The translations under genes were made by a program, and so were the position numbers. A stretch of 64,000 nucleotides of DNA from Microbacterium sp. SORGH_AS_0969 (GTDB lineage Bacteria > Actinomycetota > Actinomycetes > Actinomycetales > Microbacteriaceae), in NCBI RefSeq assembly GCF_030818255.1, contig NZ_JAUTAG010000001.1, positions 558,001 to 622,000 of the forward strand. The letters run 5' to 3'. The notes beneath the pieces are model-generated. The model saw nothing but the letters and a program-made list of their open reading frames with translations, was not told where the DNA came from and did no database searches. Positions within the stretch are counted from its first letter, which is position 1. Every line of letters begins with the position of its first letter. Below, piece by piece: positions 26,117 through 35,593 of this stretch.

Positions 26117-27784
26117 ATGTCAGCGGGAAGGAGCGTCGGATCGGCAGCACCGATCCGCGCGCTGGAGCTCGACGAGGGGTCCACTCCCAGCAGTAGGACG
26201 CGTTCCGTCTGGCTCCTGCAGCTCGTTCTCGGAGCCAGCGTGGTGATCACCGTGCTGCTCACGCAGGCGTTGGAGCCGTCCCTCTTCGCCGTCTGGACGT
26301 TCTCGACGGGCGTCGGCGTCGTCATCGCCCTGACCGCGGTCGCCATCATCGTCCCCTGGCACCGCCTCCCGCGAAGCGCGGTGGCCATCATCCCGTTCGG
26401 CGACATCATCGGCATCGGGCTGCTGAGCTTCGGCACGGATCTGCGTTTCGGGTTCTTCTGGGTGTTCCCCATCACGTGGATCGCGACCCATTTCGCCGTG
26501 ACCCTGTTGATCTCGACTCTCGCGACCGTCGGCGTCATCATCGTGGTCGACGCCGCCGCGAACGGGTCCGGACCGGCCACCGCTCTCCGGCTCATCGTCG
26601 TCCTCCTGTCACTGACGTTCATCGGAATCACGGCCTATCTCTCGTCGAGGCAGACCCGCGCGTTCAAACAGCTCTTGCGACGCCAAGCCAGTCGGTTGCA
26701 GGGCACCCTGCAACGCGTGACGGGTCAGGAGAGGCGCGTCTCGCAGGTGCTCAACGGGCTCGACACGGGCATCGCGCGCATGTCGGCGGACGGCGAGGTC
26801 CTCGCCCTCAACGACACCTACCTGTCGCTGTACGGCATCGATCGCGACGAGCCGCAGCGGCCCGGCAGCGCCGTGGAGTACGCGACCCTGCGCGGCGAGC
26901 CGCTGAGCGAGTCGGAGCGCCCGTTCGCCCGTGCCGCGCGAGGCGAGCAGTTCGACGACGAGCGGGTGTGGCTGTTCGACGCAGACGGGGCGTGGCACGC
27001 CCTGTCCGCTTCCACCCGACGCCTCGTCTCGTCCGACGAGCCGGAGAGCACGCTTCTGATCGTCCACGACATCACCGCTCTCATCGAGGCCGAACGCGCA
27101 CGCGAACGACTGGCCGCGACGGTCTCGCACGAGTTGCGCAACCCGCTGACCGCGATCATCGGTCACGCCGATCTGGCTCTCGACGACCCTGATCTCTCGC
27201 CGAAGGTGCGGGAGCAGCTCGAGGTCATCGCCGGCGCGGGGGAACGCATGCAGAAGCTGATCTCCGAGATCCTGGCGAACTCGCGAGGTGTCTTCCGCGA
27301 GAAGGACACGCCGAAGACCGCGGATGCCATGCGAATCATCGCGTCGTCGCTGGAATCCTTCCGCCCCGCCGCCGCGTCGCGCCGAGTCAGCATCATCGAC
27401 GATCTTCCCGACACCGCCGAAGTGGTCGGCGATGCGTTCCGGCTCCGGCAGGCTTTCGACAACATCCTGAGCAACGCGATCAAGTACACCCCGGGCGGCG
27501 GCACGGTGCGCCTCTCCGCGGAGGTCGGCGACGAGAGCGTCGTCCTGCGATTCGCCGACACGGGGATCGGCATCCCGGCCGAGGACCTGCCGCGAATCTT
27601 CGACCCCTACTTCCGCTCACGCGCGGCCCGGGACAGTTCGACGCCGGGGACGGGCCTGGGGATGGGGATCGTCCGAGGGATCGTCGAAGAGAACGGAGGC
27701 ACCGTGTCACTGGAAAGCGAACTCGGATCCGGCACCACGGTGACGGTCGTCCTCCCGATCCCGCTGAAGGATCGCGAGGAGTGA
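26117..27784 (+). CDS. membrane sensor histidine kinase
   Basis: A 555-residue protein. Five to six membrane helices occupy about residues 30-180. A PAS-like domain follows (about 205-325). The HisKA box has His338 (TVSHELRNPLTAIIGH). The ATPase domain has the N box NILSNAIKYTPGG, G1 DTGIGIP and G2 GTGLGMGI. ATG lies 7 nt after TACACT (26104-26109), suggesting a leaderless mRNA; the longer upstream frame is antisense to the lipoprotein gene. The stop overlaps the next start by four bases. The likely partner is the response regulator at 21311. Confidence 0.93.
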   Translation: MSAGRSVGSAAPIRALELDEGSTPSSRTRSVWLLQLVLGASVVITVLLTQALEPSLFAVWTFSTGVGVVIALTAVAIIVPWHRLPRSAVAIIPFGDIIGIGLLSFGTDLRFGFFWVFPITWIATHFAVTLLISTLATVGVIIVVDAAANGSGPATALRLIVVLLSLTFIGITAYLSSRQTRAFKQLLRRQASRLQGTLQRVTGQERRVSQVLNGLDTGIARMSADGEVLALNDTYLSLYGIDRDEPQRPGSAVEYATLRGEPLSESERPFARAARGEQFDDERVWLFDADGAWHALSASTRRLVSSDEPESTLLIVHDITALIEAERARERLAATVSHELRNPLTAIIGHADLALDDPDLSPKVREQLEVIAGAGERMQKLISEILANSRGVFREKDTPKTADAMRIIASSLESFRPAAASRRVSIIDDLPDTAEVVGDAFRLRQAFDNILSNAIKYTPGGGTVRLSAEVGDESVVLRFADTGIGIPAEDLPRIFDPYFRSRAARDSSTPGTGLGMGIVRGIVEENGGTVSLESELGSGTTVTVVLPIPLKDREE

Positions 27785-28899
27785 CGGCCGTCGAGACCCT
27801 CGCGAATCTCAGCCTCGCGCAGGCGACGGTCACCACCCTCGCGTCGATCATGATCGTCAGCCTGGGTTTCCTCCCCCGCCCTTCCCGCGCGGCCTTGCTC
27901 TGGTCCCTGGCCTTCCTGCTCGCGATGAGCAGCACCTGGACATCGGTCGTCGGCGTCGCGGTCGGCGACGAGTCACTCCGCCGTGTGGGGCTGGGGTTGA
28001 TGCTCGGCGCGCCGGCGCTCATCTGGTCGGGTTTTCGGGCGCGGCGGGGCGGGCGGGCCCTGCCGTGGGTGGGTGCGCTGCAGGGAGTGTGCTCGGCCGT
28101 GCTTTTCCTTTTCGCACAGGATGCCGCCGCATACGGCCTCGTGTTCCGTCTGGCGTTCCTCGCCGCCGCCGTGTTCGCGGGGCTGACGATCCTCGAGCTG
28201 AGGCGCTCCCCCGACGGACGCGAGCGTCTCATGCTCCCTCTCCTCGTCGTCTCGGCTGGGTTCGTCGTCCTCGCCCTGGCGAGCGTGGTCTCGGCGATCG
28301 CCGCTCCGGCAGCGATCGGTGACCTCCAGCTTCCGCGCCTGCTGAACGGGCTCGCGATGCTCATCTACCTCGTGTGCGCGACCGTCAGCCTGCTCTATTT
28401 CACGTCGGTCTCCCCCGGGTACTCGCTCACGGCGACCGCGTGGCCGCAATTCGCCGTCACGGCATCCGATCGTCTGCGACGCGCGGGCCGTGCCGCCGAG
28501 CCCGGCTGGGTGGCGCTCTCGATCCAGGTGGACGATCCGACTCACCTGCGCAGCGCGGCGGGCGACAACAACTGGGCGCACATCATCTCGGCGTTCGAGT
28601 CGCTCATCACCGAGGTGTTTCCCGCCGAAGCCGACATCGGACGCAAGGCGAGCGGTCATCTCGTGGTCGTCGTGGCGCGCCCCGACACCGTGGTCCGTGA
28701 GTACGTGCGAACCGTGCTCCGCCGATTCACCGAGATGGATGCCACGTCGTGGATCGCCGTCCAGCTCTCGGCCAGCGTCGGGTGGGTACCCGCGGAAGCC
28801 GCAGGTTACGACTTCGATGCGCTCGTCGAGCAGGCGGACACGGCGGCGTCGACGGCTCAGCGTCTCGGCGGAGACCGGTGGGAACGCGTGCGGCTCTGA
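27781..28899 (+). CDS. multi-helix membrane protein with degenerate GGDEF-like domain, copy B
   Basis: A 372-residue protein that starts with GTG inside the stop of the histidine kinase gene (GTGA). About seven membrane helices (residues 1-215) precede a cytoplasmic domain resembling a diguanylate cyclase. Where G-G-D-E-F is expected it reads K-A-S-G-H-L (GRKASGHLVVVV), so catalysis is unlikely. Coupling to the kinase gene suggests a shared signalling role. It faces a convergent lipoprotein gene only 1 bp away, as copy A does. Confidence 0.68.
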   Translation: MTAVETLANLSLAQATVTTLASIMIVSLGFLPRPSRAALLWSLAFLLAMSSTWTSVVGVAVGDESLRRVGLGLMLGAPALIWSGFRARRGGRALPWVGALQGVCSAVLFLFAQDAAAYGLVFRLAFLAAAVFAGLTILELRRSPDGRERLMLPLLVVSAGFVVLALASVVSAIAAPAAIGDLQLPRLLNGLAMLIYLVCATVSLLYFTSVSPGYSLTATAWPQFAVTASDRLRRAGRAAEPGWVALSIQVDDPTHLRSAAGDNNWAHIISAFESLITEVFPAEADIGRKASGHLVVVVARPDTVVREYVRTVLRRFTEMDATSWIAVQLSASVGWVPAEAAGYDFDALVEQADTAASTAQRLGGDRWERVRL

Positions 28900-28900
28900 A

Positions 28901-29527
28901 TCAGCCCGCGGATCCACCACCGGCGATCGCCACGGTGAGCGTGTCGCTGGCCGTCTGCTTGGCGTACTCGTCCGACGTGGGCGTCGCCTGCACGAGGTAC
29001 TCGTAGGTGAATTGCAGGGTGACAAATGTGGCGTCGGCGGGGACCTCGCCGACGTTGAACGTCTGGGAGTAGCTGTAGGGCGAGAGCACGAGGTAGCCGG
29101 GTGCGTTCGACTGGTCGGTCTGCGCGGCGAGCGGCGCGAAGGACTGGGTCTCGTTCCCCGGGACCGCGGTCATCGTCGCGCGTTGCAGGTAGACCTTCTG
29201 GCCGTCGTCCGGCGTCACCGTCGTGACCATCGACAGGCTCACCGGCTTCAACGCGGTCGGGGTCCACTTGTCCATCGACAGCGTGGACCAGTAGTTCACC
29301 GTCGCCGAGACGGCCCCGGCCGTGACGGTCTTCTGCGTCGAGCCGCTGGAGAGGTCGTTGGACACCGGCTGGGGCGCCGGCGTGGAGACCTGCGTCGGCG
29401 ACGGAAACGCTGATGCGGCGTTGTTGCCCTGCGCCCACGGCGGCGCTCCGCATCCGGCGACGGCGAACGTCATCGCCAGACCGACCGTGCCCAGCACGAC
29501 ACGACCACCACGCGCCCGGTTCCGCAT
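28901..29527 (-). CDS. lipoprotein, copy B of a paired family
   Basis: A 208-residue protein with a classic lipoprotein signal (AMTFAVAGC, Cys26). The mature part is Thr/Ser/Pro-rich at first, then a beta-rich domain that lines up with the lipoprotein at 25142-25942. It is tail-to-tail with the degenerate-GGDEF protein copy B. The upstream longer frame is antisense to the DUF4012 gene and was not used. Function unknown. Confidence 0.78.
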   Translation of the reverse strand: MRNRARGGRVVLGTVGLAMTFAVAGCGAPPWAQGNNAASAFPSPTQVSTPAPQPVSNDLSSGSTQKTVTAGAVSATVNYWSTLSMDKWTPTALKPVSLSMVTTVTPDDGQKVYLQRATMTAVPGNETQSFAPLAAQTDQSNAPGYLVLSPYSYSQTFNVGEVPADATFVTLQFTYEYLVQATPTSDEYAKQTASDTLTVAIAGGGSAG

Positions 29528-29614
29528 GCACCCTCCCCCGTCGCGGTCAATTCTAGGGTGACGCGCACCACCCGGGCCTCTGACGCCCGCTCGAGGGCGT
29601 CCTATTGTTCGTGG

Positions 29615-31381
29615 GTGATCGGTACTCATGATCGTCGGCCGGCGGCTCGGGCAGAACGCGTCTTCGCCTGGAGCCTCGGGGCCGTTCTCGTCGTCGGGCT
29701 GGTCGCCGCCGCGTGGATCGGTGTGCGCGGGGGCATGGCCGTCGCTCACCTCACGTCCGCACGCCAGACGCTCCAGGCCGCAGAGGCCGGCCCACACGAT
29801 CCGCCGACCATCGCGGTGGCGCTCGCGACCGTCCGGGACGACACCTCCGCGGCCCGCACCCTGACGAGCGACCCCGTGTGGTCGTGGGCGGAACCGCTTC
29901 CGTGGATCGGGCCGCAACTCCGGGCTCTCGCGGTGTCCTCCGCGGCGCTGGACACCGCCGTCTCCGAAGGTCTCGGGCCGCTCTCGTCCGCGGCATCCGG
30001 GCTCTCCACGGACGTCCTGCGACCCCGGGAGGGCGCTTTCGACAAGACCGTCATCGCGTCGCTCGAACCCGAGGCCGACGCCGCCGCGACGCACCTTCAC
30101 GCCGCGGCGGACGAACTGTCCCGCATCGATACGGCACCGCTCCTCGGTCCGCTTCGAGACGGCGTCACGCGCGCGCGAGAGCTCGTCGACGGCGCAGCGT
30201 CCGCATCGGACGCTCTCCATCGAGCAACCCTGCTGCTCCCGCGCATGCTGGGCGCCGACGGACAGCGGTCCTACCTCGTCCTGTTCCAGAACAATGCGGA
30301 ATGGCGTTCGCTCGGCGGCATCGTCGGCGCGGTCGCGCAGGTCGACACGCAGGACGGGCGCTTCGCGCTCGTCGACCAGGCGTCGACGTCCGATTTCCCG
30401 GTCGAAGCCGAGCCGGTGGTCGATCTCCCCGGCGAGGTCCAGGATCTCTTCGACACGCGACCGGCGCGCTACATCCAGAATGTCACGCAGGTACCGGACT
30501 TCACCCTCGGTGCACCGATCGCCCGAGAGATGTGGAAGCGCCTGCGCGGGCGGACCGTCGACGGAGTCATCACCCTTGACCCCGTCACCCTCGGCTACGT
30601 CCTGAAGGCGACGGGGCCGGTCACCTTACCGACCGGCGATCACCTCACGCCCGACAACGCCGTGCCTCTTCTGCTGCAGGACGTCTATCAGCGATACCCC
30701 GACCCCGCTCGTCAGGACGAGTTCTTCCGCGCAGCGACAGCGGCCGTCTTCTCCGCTCTCGCCGAGGGGCGCGCCGATCCCGAGCTCCTTCTCGCCGCCC
30801 TCATGAGGGCCGGTTCCGAGGGCCGGCTGATGCTCTGGAGCGCGGATGCCGACGAGCAGGCGATCCTCGACGGAACGACGCTGCAGGGCACGCTGCCCGA
30901 TGACGGCACGGATCAGTCCACGTTCGGGGTCTACCTCAACGACGGTACGGGCTCGAAAATGGACTCCTACCTGCGCCCGAGCGTCGACGTCGCATGGTGC
31001 GGGCAGGACTCGGCGGTGTTGGGCGTCACGCTGCGCAACGACGCCCCGGATCCGGCTTCCCTGCCCTCTTATGTGACGGGAGGCGGCGAGTACGGAGTCC
31101 CCGTCGGCGAAGCGCTCACCGGCGTGTACGTCGTCCTCCCCGCCGAAGGGAGGTTGGAGGGGTACGCGTCGACGACGGACGGCATACCGCCGGGCTTCGC
31201 GGGTGGAACCCTTGAGGGACGACCCGTGTTGAAGTGGTCCGTTCAGCTGGCGCCCGGCGAACAAGCGCATCTGGACGTGCGCGTGTCCATGCCGTGGACG
31301 CCGCATCTCGGTGCCGTTGTGACGCCGACGATCGTGAGTCCGGCGATCGGCCGCGGAGCCACCGGCTGCGGCGGGAACTGA
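29615..31381 (+). CDS. DUF4012 domain membrane protein
   Basis: A 588-residue protein. One N-terminal membrane helix (about 18-42) is followed by a large extracytoplasmic domain. Family-like motifs are LVLFQNNAEWRSLGGIVGA, YIQNVTQVPDF, GVITLDPVTLGYVL and FGVYLNDGTGSKMDSYLR. It aligns with the 625-residue protein at 51921-53798 (LVVFQNNAEIRATGG; GVMSIDPVVLAHML; LGIYLNDFSIGKLEYHL). GTG lies 6 nt after TATTGT. DUF4012 proteins are often near polysaccharide genes, but their role is unknown. Confidence 0.9.
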   Translation: MIGTHDRRPAARAERVFAWSLGAVLVVGLVAAAWIGVRGGMAVAHLTSARQTLQAAEAGPHDPPTIAVALATVRDDTSAARTLTSDPVWSWAEPLPWIGPQLRALAVSSAALDTAVSEGLGPLSSAASGLSTDVLRPREGAFDKTVIASLEPEADAAATHLHAAADELSRIDTAPLLGPLRDGVTRARELVDGAASASDALHRATLLLPRMLGADGQRSYLVLFQNNAEWRSLGGIVGAVAQVDTQDGRFALVDQASTSDFPVEAEPVVDLPGEVQDLFDTRPARYIQNVTQVPDFTLGAPIAREMWKRLRGRTVDGVITLDPVTLGYVLKATGPVTLPTGDHLTPDNAVPLLLQDVYQRYPDPARQDEFFRAATAAVFSALAEGRADPELLLAALMRAGSEGRLMLWSADADEQAILDGTTLQGTLPDDGTDQSTFGVYLNDGTGSKMDSYLRPSVDVAWCGQDSAVLGVTLRNDAPDPASLPSYVTGGGEYGVPVGEALTGVYVVLPAEGRLEGYASTTDGIPPGFAGGTLEGRPVLKWSVQLAPGEQAHLDVRVSMPWTPHLGAVVTPTIVSPAIGRGATGCGGN

Positions 31382-31585
31382 TCGAGGAACAGACGGGTCA
31401 CCACGGGCACCCCGCCCGGCCCTGGTGAAGTCCACAGCCTCAGCTCGTGAATACGCCGCGATATGACGGCAGCCCGGCGGACTCCTTCGAAAGACTGCCG
31501 TCTGGGGCGATCCTCACCGGCAGAGGTCGAGCGGGTCGCTCTTCGACTTCCACCCGGCCACCGTGCCACCGAGATGGGACCCACC
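31382..31585. other. structured leader of the LAxTG protein gene
   Basis: This 204-bp stretch holds a stem ACGGCAG/CTGCCGT (about 31464-31500) and a small stem CCTC/GAGG (about 31515-31530) before the start codon. I could not match it to a known riboswitch class. Confidence 0.3.
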
Positions 31586-32152
31586 ATGAAGAACACGATC
31601 CTCCGCGCTGCTGCTGCGGTCTCGCTGGCCGCAGCCGTGTTGTTGGCACCGACCGCCGCCAACGCCTACGTCGATCCGTCCGCCATCACCGCGACGCCGA
31701 GCACGATCGCTCCGGGCGAGTCCTCGACCTTCACCACGCCCGGCACCCCGTTCACGGGTAACGAAGACGTGCTGATCTCCATCACCGGAGAAAGCGCCTC
31801 GGGCGCAACCCTCGGCATGGTGAAGACGGCGGTCGAGACCAACTCCAACCTGCACACGAGCGCGAACGCCGGCAAGCTCAACGTCCGGATCACGTTCCCC
31901 TCGAACGCCATCGGAACCTACAATCTGACCTTCACGGGCGCGACGAGCGGCACCGTCCTGCACGCCCAGGTGCTCGTTGTGAAGGCGAGCCCGACCCCGA
32001 CGACGCCGCCGGCCTCAGCGGGCCTGGCCAAGACCGGCATCGACGGCGGCGCCACCACGGGTCTGTGGATCGCCGGTGGCGCGCTCGTCGCCACGGGCGC
32101 CGCGGTAGGTATCGGCGCCGTCGTGCGCCGTCGTCGTCAGACGGCCGCCTGA
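31586..32152 (+). CDS. LAxTG cell-wall-anchored surface protein
   Basis: A 188-residue protein. A signal peptide ends at PTAANA (residue 27). The middle is a Thr/Ser-rich beta-type domain of about 100 residues. A Pro/Thr linker precedes the sorting signal LAKTG (147-151), then a hydrophobic helix and the tail RRRRQTAA. LAxTG is the form of the sortase E/class E motif common in actinobacteria. The start MKNTILRA was chosen because it begins the signal peptide. A strong terminator follows. Confidence 0.88.
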   Translation: MKNTILRAAAAVSLAAAVLLAPTAANAYVDPSAITATPSTIAPGESSTFTTPGTPFTGNEDVLISITGESASGATLGMVKTAVETNSNLHTSANAGKLNVRITFPSNAIGTYNLTFTGATSGTVLHAQVLVVKASPTPTTPPASAGLAKTGIDGGATTGLWIAGGALVATGAAVGIGAVVRRRRQTAA

Positions 32153-32171
32153 CGCTCATACGCGAGAGAGA

Positions 32172-32207
32172 AAAGGTGGGATCGCCCCTTCGGGCGATCC
32201 CACCTTT
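32172..32207. terminator. strong bidirectional hairpin terminator
   Basis: A perfect 16-bp stem AAAGGTGGGATCGCCC with a CTTC loop, followed by TTT on the plus strand and AAA before it (TTT on the minus strand). It separates the LAxTG gene from the convergent nuclease-like gene. Confidence 0.92.
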
Positions 32208-32234
32208 CGCGTCCCGACGGCTGGCGCTCGTCGA

Positions 32235-32927
32235 TCAGGAACCAACGGACGTGGGCGACGTCGATACCTCGGCGGTGATGAGAATCGGTAGGTGATCGCT
32301 CAGCCCTTGCGGCAACGTGCGGATGTGAGCGATGTCGAAACCCACCGAGGTGGCGAAGTCGTAGTGCCCGCGGAAGAAGCGGTACCGGGTGTACGTCCGT
32401 GCGTCACTCAAAGTGAGCTCGTACCCCTGATCGCGCACCTTCTGTCCCAGGTTCTCCTTGAAGACCGGGTAGTTGTAGTCGCCGACCATGAGAGCGGGAA
32501 GCCCCGGTCCGAGGTTCTGCAGCTCGTTGAGGGCCGTGCGGATCTGGTGCCGTCGAAGAGAGTTCAGCGCCGTCAGTGGCGCCGCGTGGAACGACGCCAC
32601 GATGATCTCGCGGCCGTCGTCGATATCACGCAGCCGCACACCCAGCATTCGTTCCTCGGCCGGCTTCAGAACGTAGTCGTGCAGCGACTTCTTCAGCGCG
32701 ATCGCGCGCACCTCCACGGCCCGGAACGTGTTCTCCCGGAAGTAAACGGCCAGGCCGAGGCGATTGCGCTGGGTCGCCTCGGCGAGCCGGAGACCTGAGA
32801 TTTCGAGGGGAATGTCTCGCGTGTCGCACTCTTGCAGGCACAACACATCGACCGCGTGCTCGTCGACGAGTTTCGACAGCTCACCGGCGGCGCGGTGCTT
32901 GCGGAGGTTGTACGAGATGACCTTCAT
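32235..32927 (-). CDS. endonuclease/exonuclease/phosphatase-family protein
   Basis: A 230-residue protein of the EEP fold. It has ISYNLRKH (catalytic Asn), CLQECD (metal-binding Glu), GDYNYPV and the C-terminal SDHLPI (catalytic Asp-His). It is related to DNase I-like and sphingomyelinase-like enzymes. There is no signal peptide, so a cytoplasmic role is likely. The substrate (nucleic acid, phosphoinositide or other) cannot be told from sequence. Confidence 0.88.
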   Translation of the reverse strand: MKVISYNLRKHRAAGELSKLVDEHAVDVLCLQECDTRDIPLEISGLRLAEATQRNRLGLAVYFRENTFRAVEVRAIALKKSLHDYVLKPAEERMLGVRLRDIDDGREIIVASFHAAPLTALNSLRRHQIRTALNELQNLGPGLPALMVGDYNYPVFKENLGQKVRDQGYELTLSDARTYTRYRFFRGHYDFATSVGFDIAHIRTLPQGLSDHLPILITAEVSTSPTSVGS

Positions 32928-32992
32928 AACGCCCCCAGCCTAGAGCCGCACCCGGTCGCGCGACGGGGGTTGCGGACGCACTCCTCGAGGAT

Positions 32993-33850
32993 TCATGCAC
33001 CGATGTCGTCGGCGTCCCTCCGGTTCCGCGTCTGCTCGGCGCGAGAGGCCAGCAGATCGTCGGCAGGGTATCCCACCTGCGCGAGCACCAGCCCCCGTGC
33101 TGCCAGCACCTTGGTGTCGGGGGTCCGGCGCCCGTCGTCTCGGATGCGGACCACGTCCTCCACGTCGAGGCGCCCCTCCCCCACGGCCACGCACGCGCCC
33201 ACGAGCGCGCGGACCATGCTGTGACAGAACGCATCCGCTCGCACGTTCGCGACCAGGATGCCGTCATCCCCGCGCCGCCAGTCGTACTCGAGCAGGGTGC
33301 GGATCGTGGTGGCCTCCTCGCGAGCCTTGCAGTAGGCCGCGAAGTCGTGCAGGCCGATGAGGCGCTGAGCAGCGATATGCATGGCCTCGACGTCGAGAGG
33401 AGCCTTGACCGTGGTCGTGCGCAGGCGTTCCAGGGGATCGTATCCCGAGTTCGCGTCCGCGACCCGATAGGTGTAGCGCCTCCACACCGCCGAGAAGCGC
33501 GCGTCGAAACCCGCTGGGGCGAGCGTGGTGCGGTGCACGGTCACGTCGGGGTACGCGCCCAGAACGCCGCGCACACGCCCCGCGAGGGCAGCGACGGCGT
33601 CGTCCTCGTCGCCTTCGCGGCGACGACGCGGCAATCTCGCCATCTGGTGGCCGTCGAGATCCAGGTGCGCCACCTGTCCGGACGCGTGCACGCCGGCATC
33701 CGTCCGTCCCGCCACGACCAGACGCGGGTCACCGCCCAGAATGCGCGCGAGGGCATCCTCGAGGGTTCCCTGCACGGTGCGCAATCCCGGTTGTCGGGCC
33801 CACCCTCGGAAGTGCGTTCCGTCGTAGGAGATGTCGAGTCGAAGACGCAC
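32993..33850 (-). CDS. truA: tRNA pseudouridine(38-40) synthase TruA
   Basis: A 285-residue protein. It has the catalytic Asp51 in GRTDAGVHA, plus YDGTHFRGWARQP, AFCHSMVRALVG and YRVADANSGYDP-type motifs. It modifies positions 38-40 in the anticodon arm of tRNAs. A Lys/Arg/Asp-rich insert near residues 72-85 is unusual. GTG start. It follows rplQ, as in many actinobacteria, but a strong hairpin lies between them. Confidence 0.95.
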   Translation of the reverse strand: MRLRLDISYDGTHFRGWARQPGLRTVQGTLEDALARILGGDPRLVVAGRTDAGVHASGQVAHLDLDGHQMARLPRRRREGDEDDAVAALAGRVRGVLGAYPDVTVHRTTLAPAGFDARFSAVWRRYTYRVADANSGYDPLERLRTTTVKAPLDVEAMHIAAQRLIGLHDFAAYCKAREEATTIRTLLEYDWRRGDDGILVANVRADAFCHSMVRALVGACVAVGEGRLDVEDVVRIRDDGRRTPDTKVLAARGLVLAQVGYPADDLLASRAEQTRNRRDADDIGA

Positions 33851-33881
33851 CTCTCCAGCCTACGGCGACCCGCAAACACGA

Positions 33882-33914
33882 CGAAGCCCTCACCCCGGTG
33901 GGGTGAGGGCTTCG
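33882..33914. terminator. terminator after rplQ
   Basis: CGAAGCCCTCACCC pairs with GGGTGAGGGCTTCG around a short GC loop. It lies between rplQ and truA on the minus strand, so it should end most transcripts from the ribosomal cluster. Confidence 0.8.
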
Positions 33915-33927
33915 TGGAGAGCGGAAC

Positions 33928-34488
33928 TCAGGCCTTGGCGTCGTCCGAGACGGCGTCCTCGGCAGCAGCCTCAGCGGCGGCACCCTCGTCCTGCGACTCG
34001 GCGCCGGCCTCAGCCGACTCGTCGACCGCGGGGGTCTCGTCGACGACGGTCTCCTCGGCGGCGGGCTCCTCAGCCGGGGCGGCAGCAGCAGGAGCCGCGG
34101 CGGCCTTCGACGACGAGGGCTTCTTGGTCACGGGCTCGAGAACGAGCTCGATGACAGCCATGGGGGCGTTGTCACCCTTGCGGTTGCCGACCTTGGTGAT
34201 GCGGGTGTATCCGCCGTCACGCTCGGCCACCAGCGGCGCGATCTCGGTGAACAGGGTGTGCACGACTTCCTTGTCACCGATCACGCTCAGCACGCGGCGA
34301 CGCGCGTGCAGGTCGCCACGCTTGGCGAACGTGATGAGACGCTCAGCGAGCGGGCGAAGGCGCTTGGCCTTCGTCTCGGTCGTCTTGATGGACTTGTGCG
34401 TGTACAGCGCTGCGGCGAGGTTCGCGAGAAGCAGACGCTCGTGGGCCGGGCCGCCTCCGAGGCGGGGACCCTTCGTGGGCTTAGGCAT
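33928..34488 (-). CDS. rplQ: 50S ribosomal protein L17
   Basis: A 186-residue protein. Residues 1-120 are a normal L17 ([38 protein letters not shown]). The last 65 or so residues are an Ala/Glu/Pro/Val-rich acidic tail not found in short bacterial L17, but common in high-GC actinobacteria. Last ribosomal gene of the alpha-type operon, directly after rpoA. Confidence 0.97.
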   Translation of the reverse strand: MPKPTKGPRLGGGPAHERLLLANLAAALYTHKSIKTTETKAKRLRPLAERLITFAKRGDLHARRRVLSVIGDKEVVHTLFTEIAPLVAERDGGYTRITKVGNRKGDNAPMAVIELVLEPVTKKPSSSKAAAAPAAAAPAEEPAAEETVVDETPAVDESAEAGAESQDEGAAAEAAAEDAVSDDAKA

Positions 34489-34531
34489 TTCGTGTTACTC
34501 CAGTGGGAAGGTTCGGTCGGGTCTGACGGGG

Positions 34532-35521
34532 TCAGACGGTCTCTTCGTCGTAGCCGCCGAAGAACTGGGCACCGTCGAAGCCGGGCACCGAGTCCTTGAG
34601 CGAGAGGCCGAGCGAGACGAGCTTGTCACGCACCTCGTCGACCGACTTCTGACCGAAGTTGCGGATGTTCATCAGCTGGGTCTCCGAGAGGGCGACCAGC
34701 TCGGACACCGTGTTGATGCCCTCGCGCTTCAGGCAGTTGTACGAACGGACCGACAGATCGAGGTCCTCGATCGGCATCGACAGCTCGTTCGAGAGAACGG
34801 TCTCGACCGGCGCGGGGCCGATCTCGATGCCCTCGGCCTCGACGTTCAGCTCGCGGGCCAGGCCGAACAGCTCGGTGAGCGTGCGCCCAGCCGAAGCAAC
34901 GGCGTCGCGCGGAGCGATCGAGGGCTTCGACTCGACGTCGAGGACGAGCTTGTCGAAGTCCGTGCGCTCGCCGGCGCGGGTCGCCTCGACGCGGTAGCTG
35001 ACCTTGAGAACGGGCGAGTAGATCGAGTCGATCGGGATCTGACCCGCCTCGGCGTACTCGTTGCGGTTCTGCGTGGCCGAGACGTAGCCGCGGCCACGCT
35101 CGATGGTGAGCTCGAGCTCGAACTTCGCGGTGTCGTTCAGAGTCGCGATGACCAGATCGGGGTTGTGCACCTCGACCCCGGCCGGAGCCGAGATGTCCGC
35201 CGCCGTGACCTCGCCGGAACCGGTCTTGCGCAGGTACGCGGTGATGGGCTCGTCACGCTCGCTCGAGACGACGAGCTGCTTGATGTTCAGGATGATCTCG
35301 GTGACGTCTTCCTTCACGCCCGGGATCGTGCTGAACTCGTGCAGGACACCGTCGATGCGGATGCTCGTGACGGCCGCGCCGGGGATCGACGACAGCAGGC
35401 TGCGACGCAGGGCGTTGCCGATGGTGTAACCGAAGCCGGGCTCGAGGGGCTCGATGACGAAACGACTGCGGAACTCCCCGACCTTCTCCTCGGTCAGAGT
35501 GGGACGCTGTGCGATGAGCAC
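34532..35521 (-). CDS. rpoA: RNA polymerase alpha subunit
   Basis: A 329-residue protein with a GTG start after AAAGGAACACATA. The N-terminal dimerisation domain ([20 protein letters not shown]) and the C-terminal DNA-binding domain ([19 protein letters not shown]) are complete. The gap to rpsK (178 bp) is larger than elsewhere in the cluster, because rpsD is absent here. Confidence 0.98.
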   Translation of the reverse strand: MLIAQRPTLTEEKVGEFRSRFVIEPLEPGFGYTIGNALRRSLLSSIPGAAVTSIRIDGVLHEFSTIPGVKEDVTEIILNIKQLVVSSERDEPITAYLRKTGSGEVTAADISAPAGVEVHNPDLVIATLNDTAKFELELTIERGRGYVSATQNRNEYAEAGQIPIDSIYSPVLKVSYRVEATRAGERTDFDKLVLDVESKPSIAPRDAVASAGRTLTELFGLARELNVEAEGIEIGPAPVETVLSNELSMPIEDLDLSVRSYNCLKREGINTVSELVALSETQLMNIRNFGQKSVDEVRDKLVSLGLSLKDSVPGFDGAQFFGGYDEETV

Positions 35522-35593
35522 TATGTGTTCCTTTCGATCACGTGCCCGCTATATGACACGTGTAATGGGGTGAGGTGTTGAGTTGTACTCGCG

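Noticed and set aside
31440..31585. Possible c-di-GMP riboswitch before the LAxTG gene
   Set aside because: Hairpins are present, but the conserved GEMM core sequences are missing.
33221..35581. 786-codon plus-strand ORF
   Set aside because: Antisense to truA, rplQ and rpoA, all certain genes. No recognisable domain.
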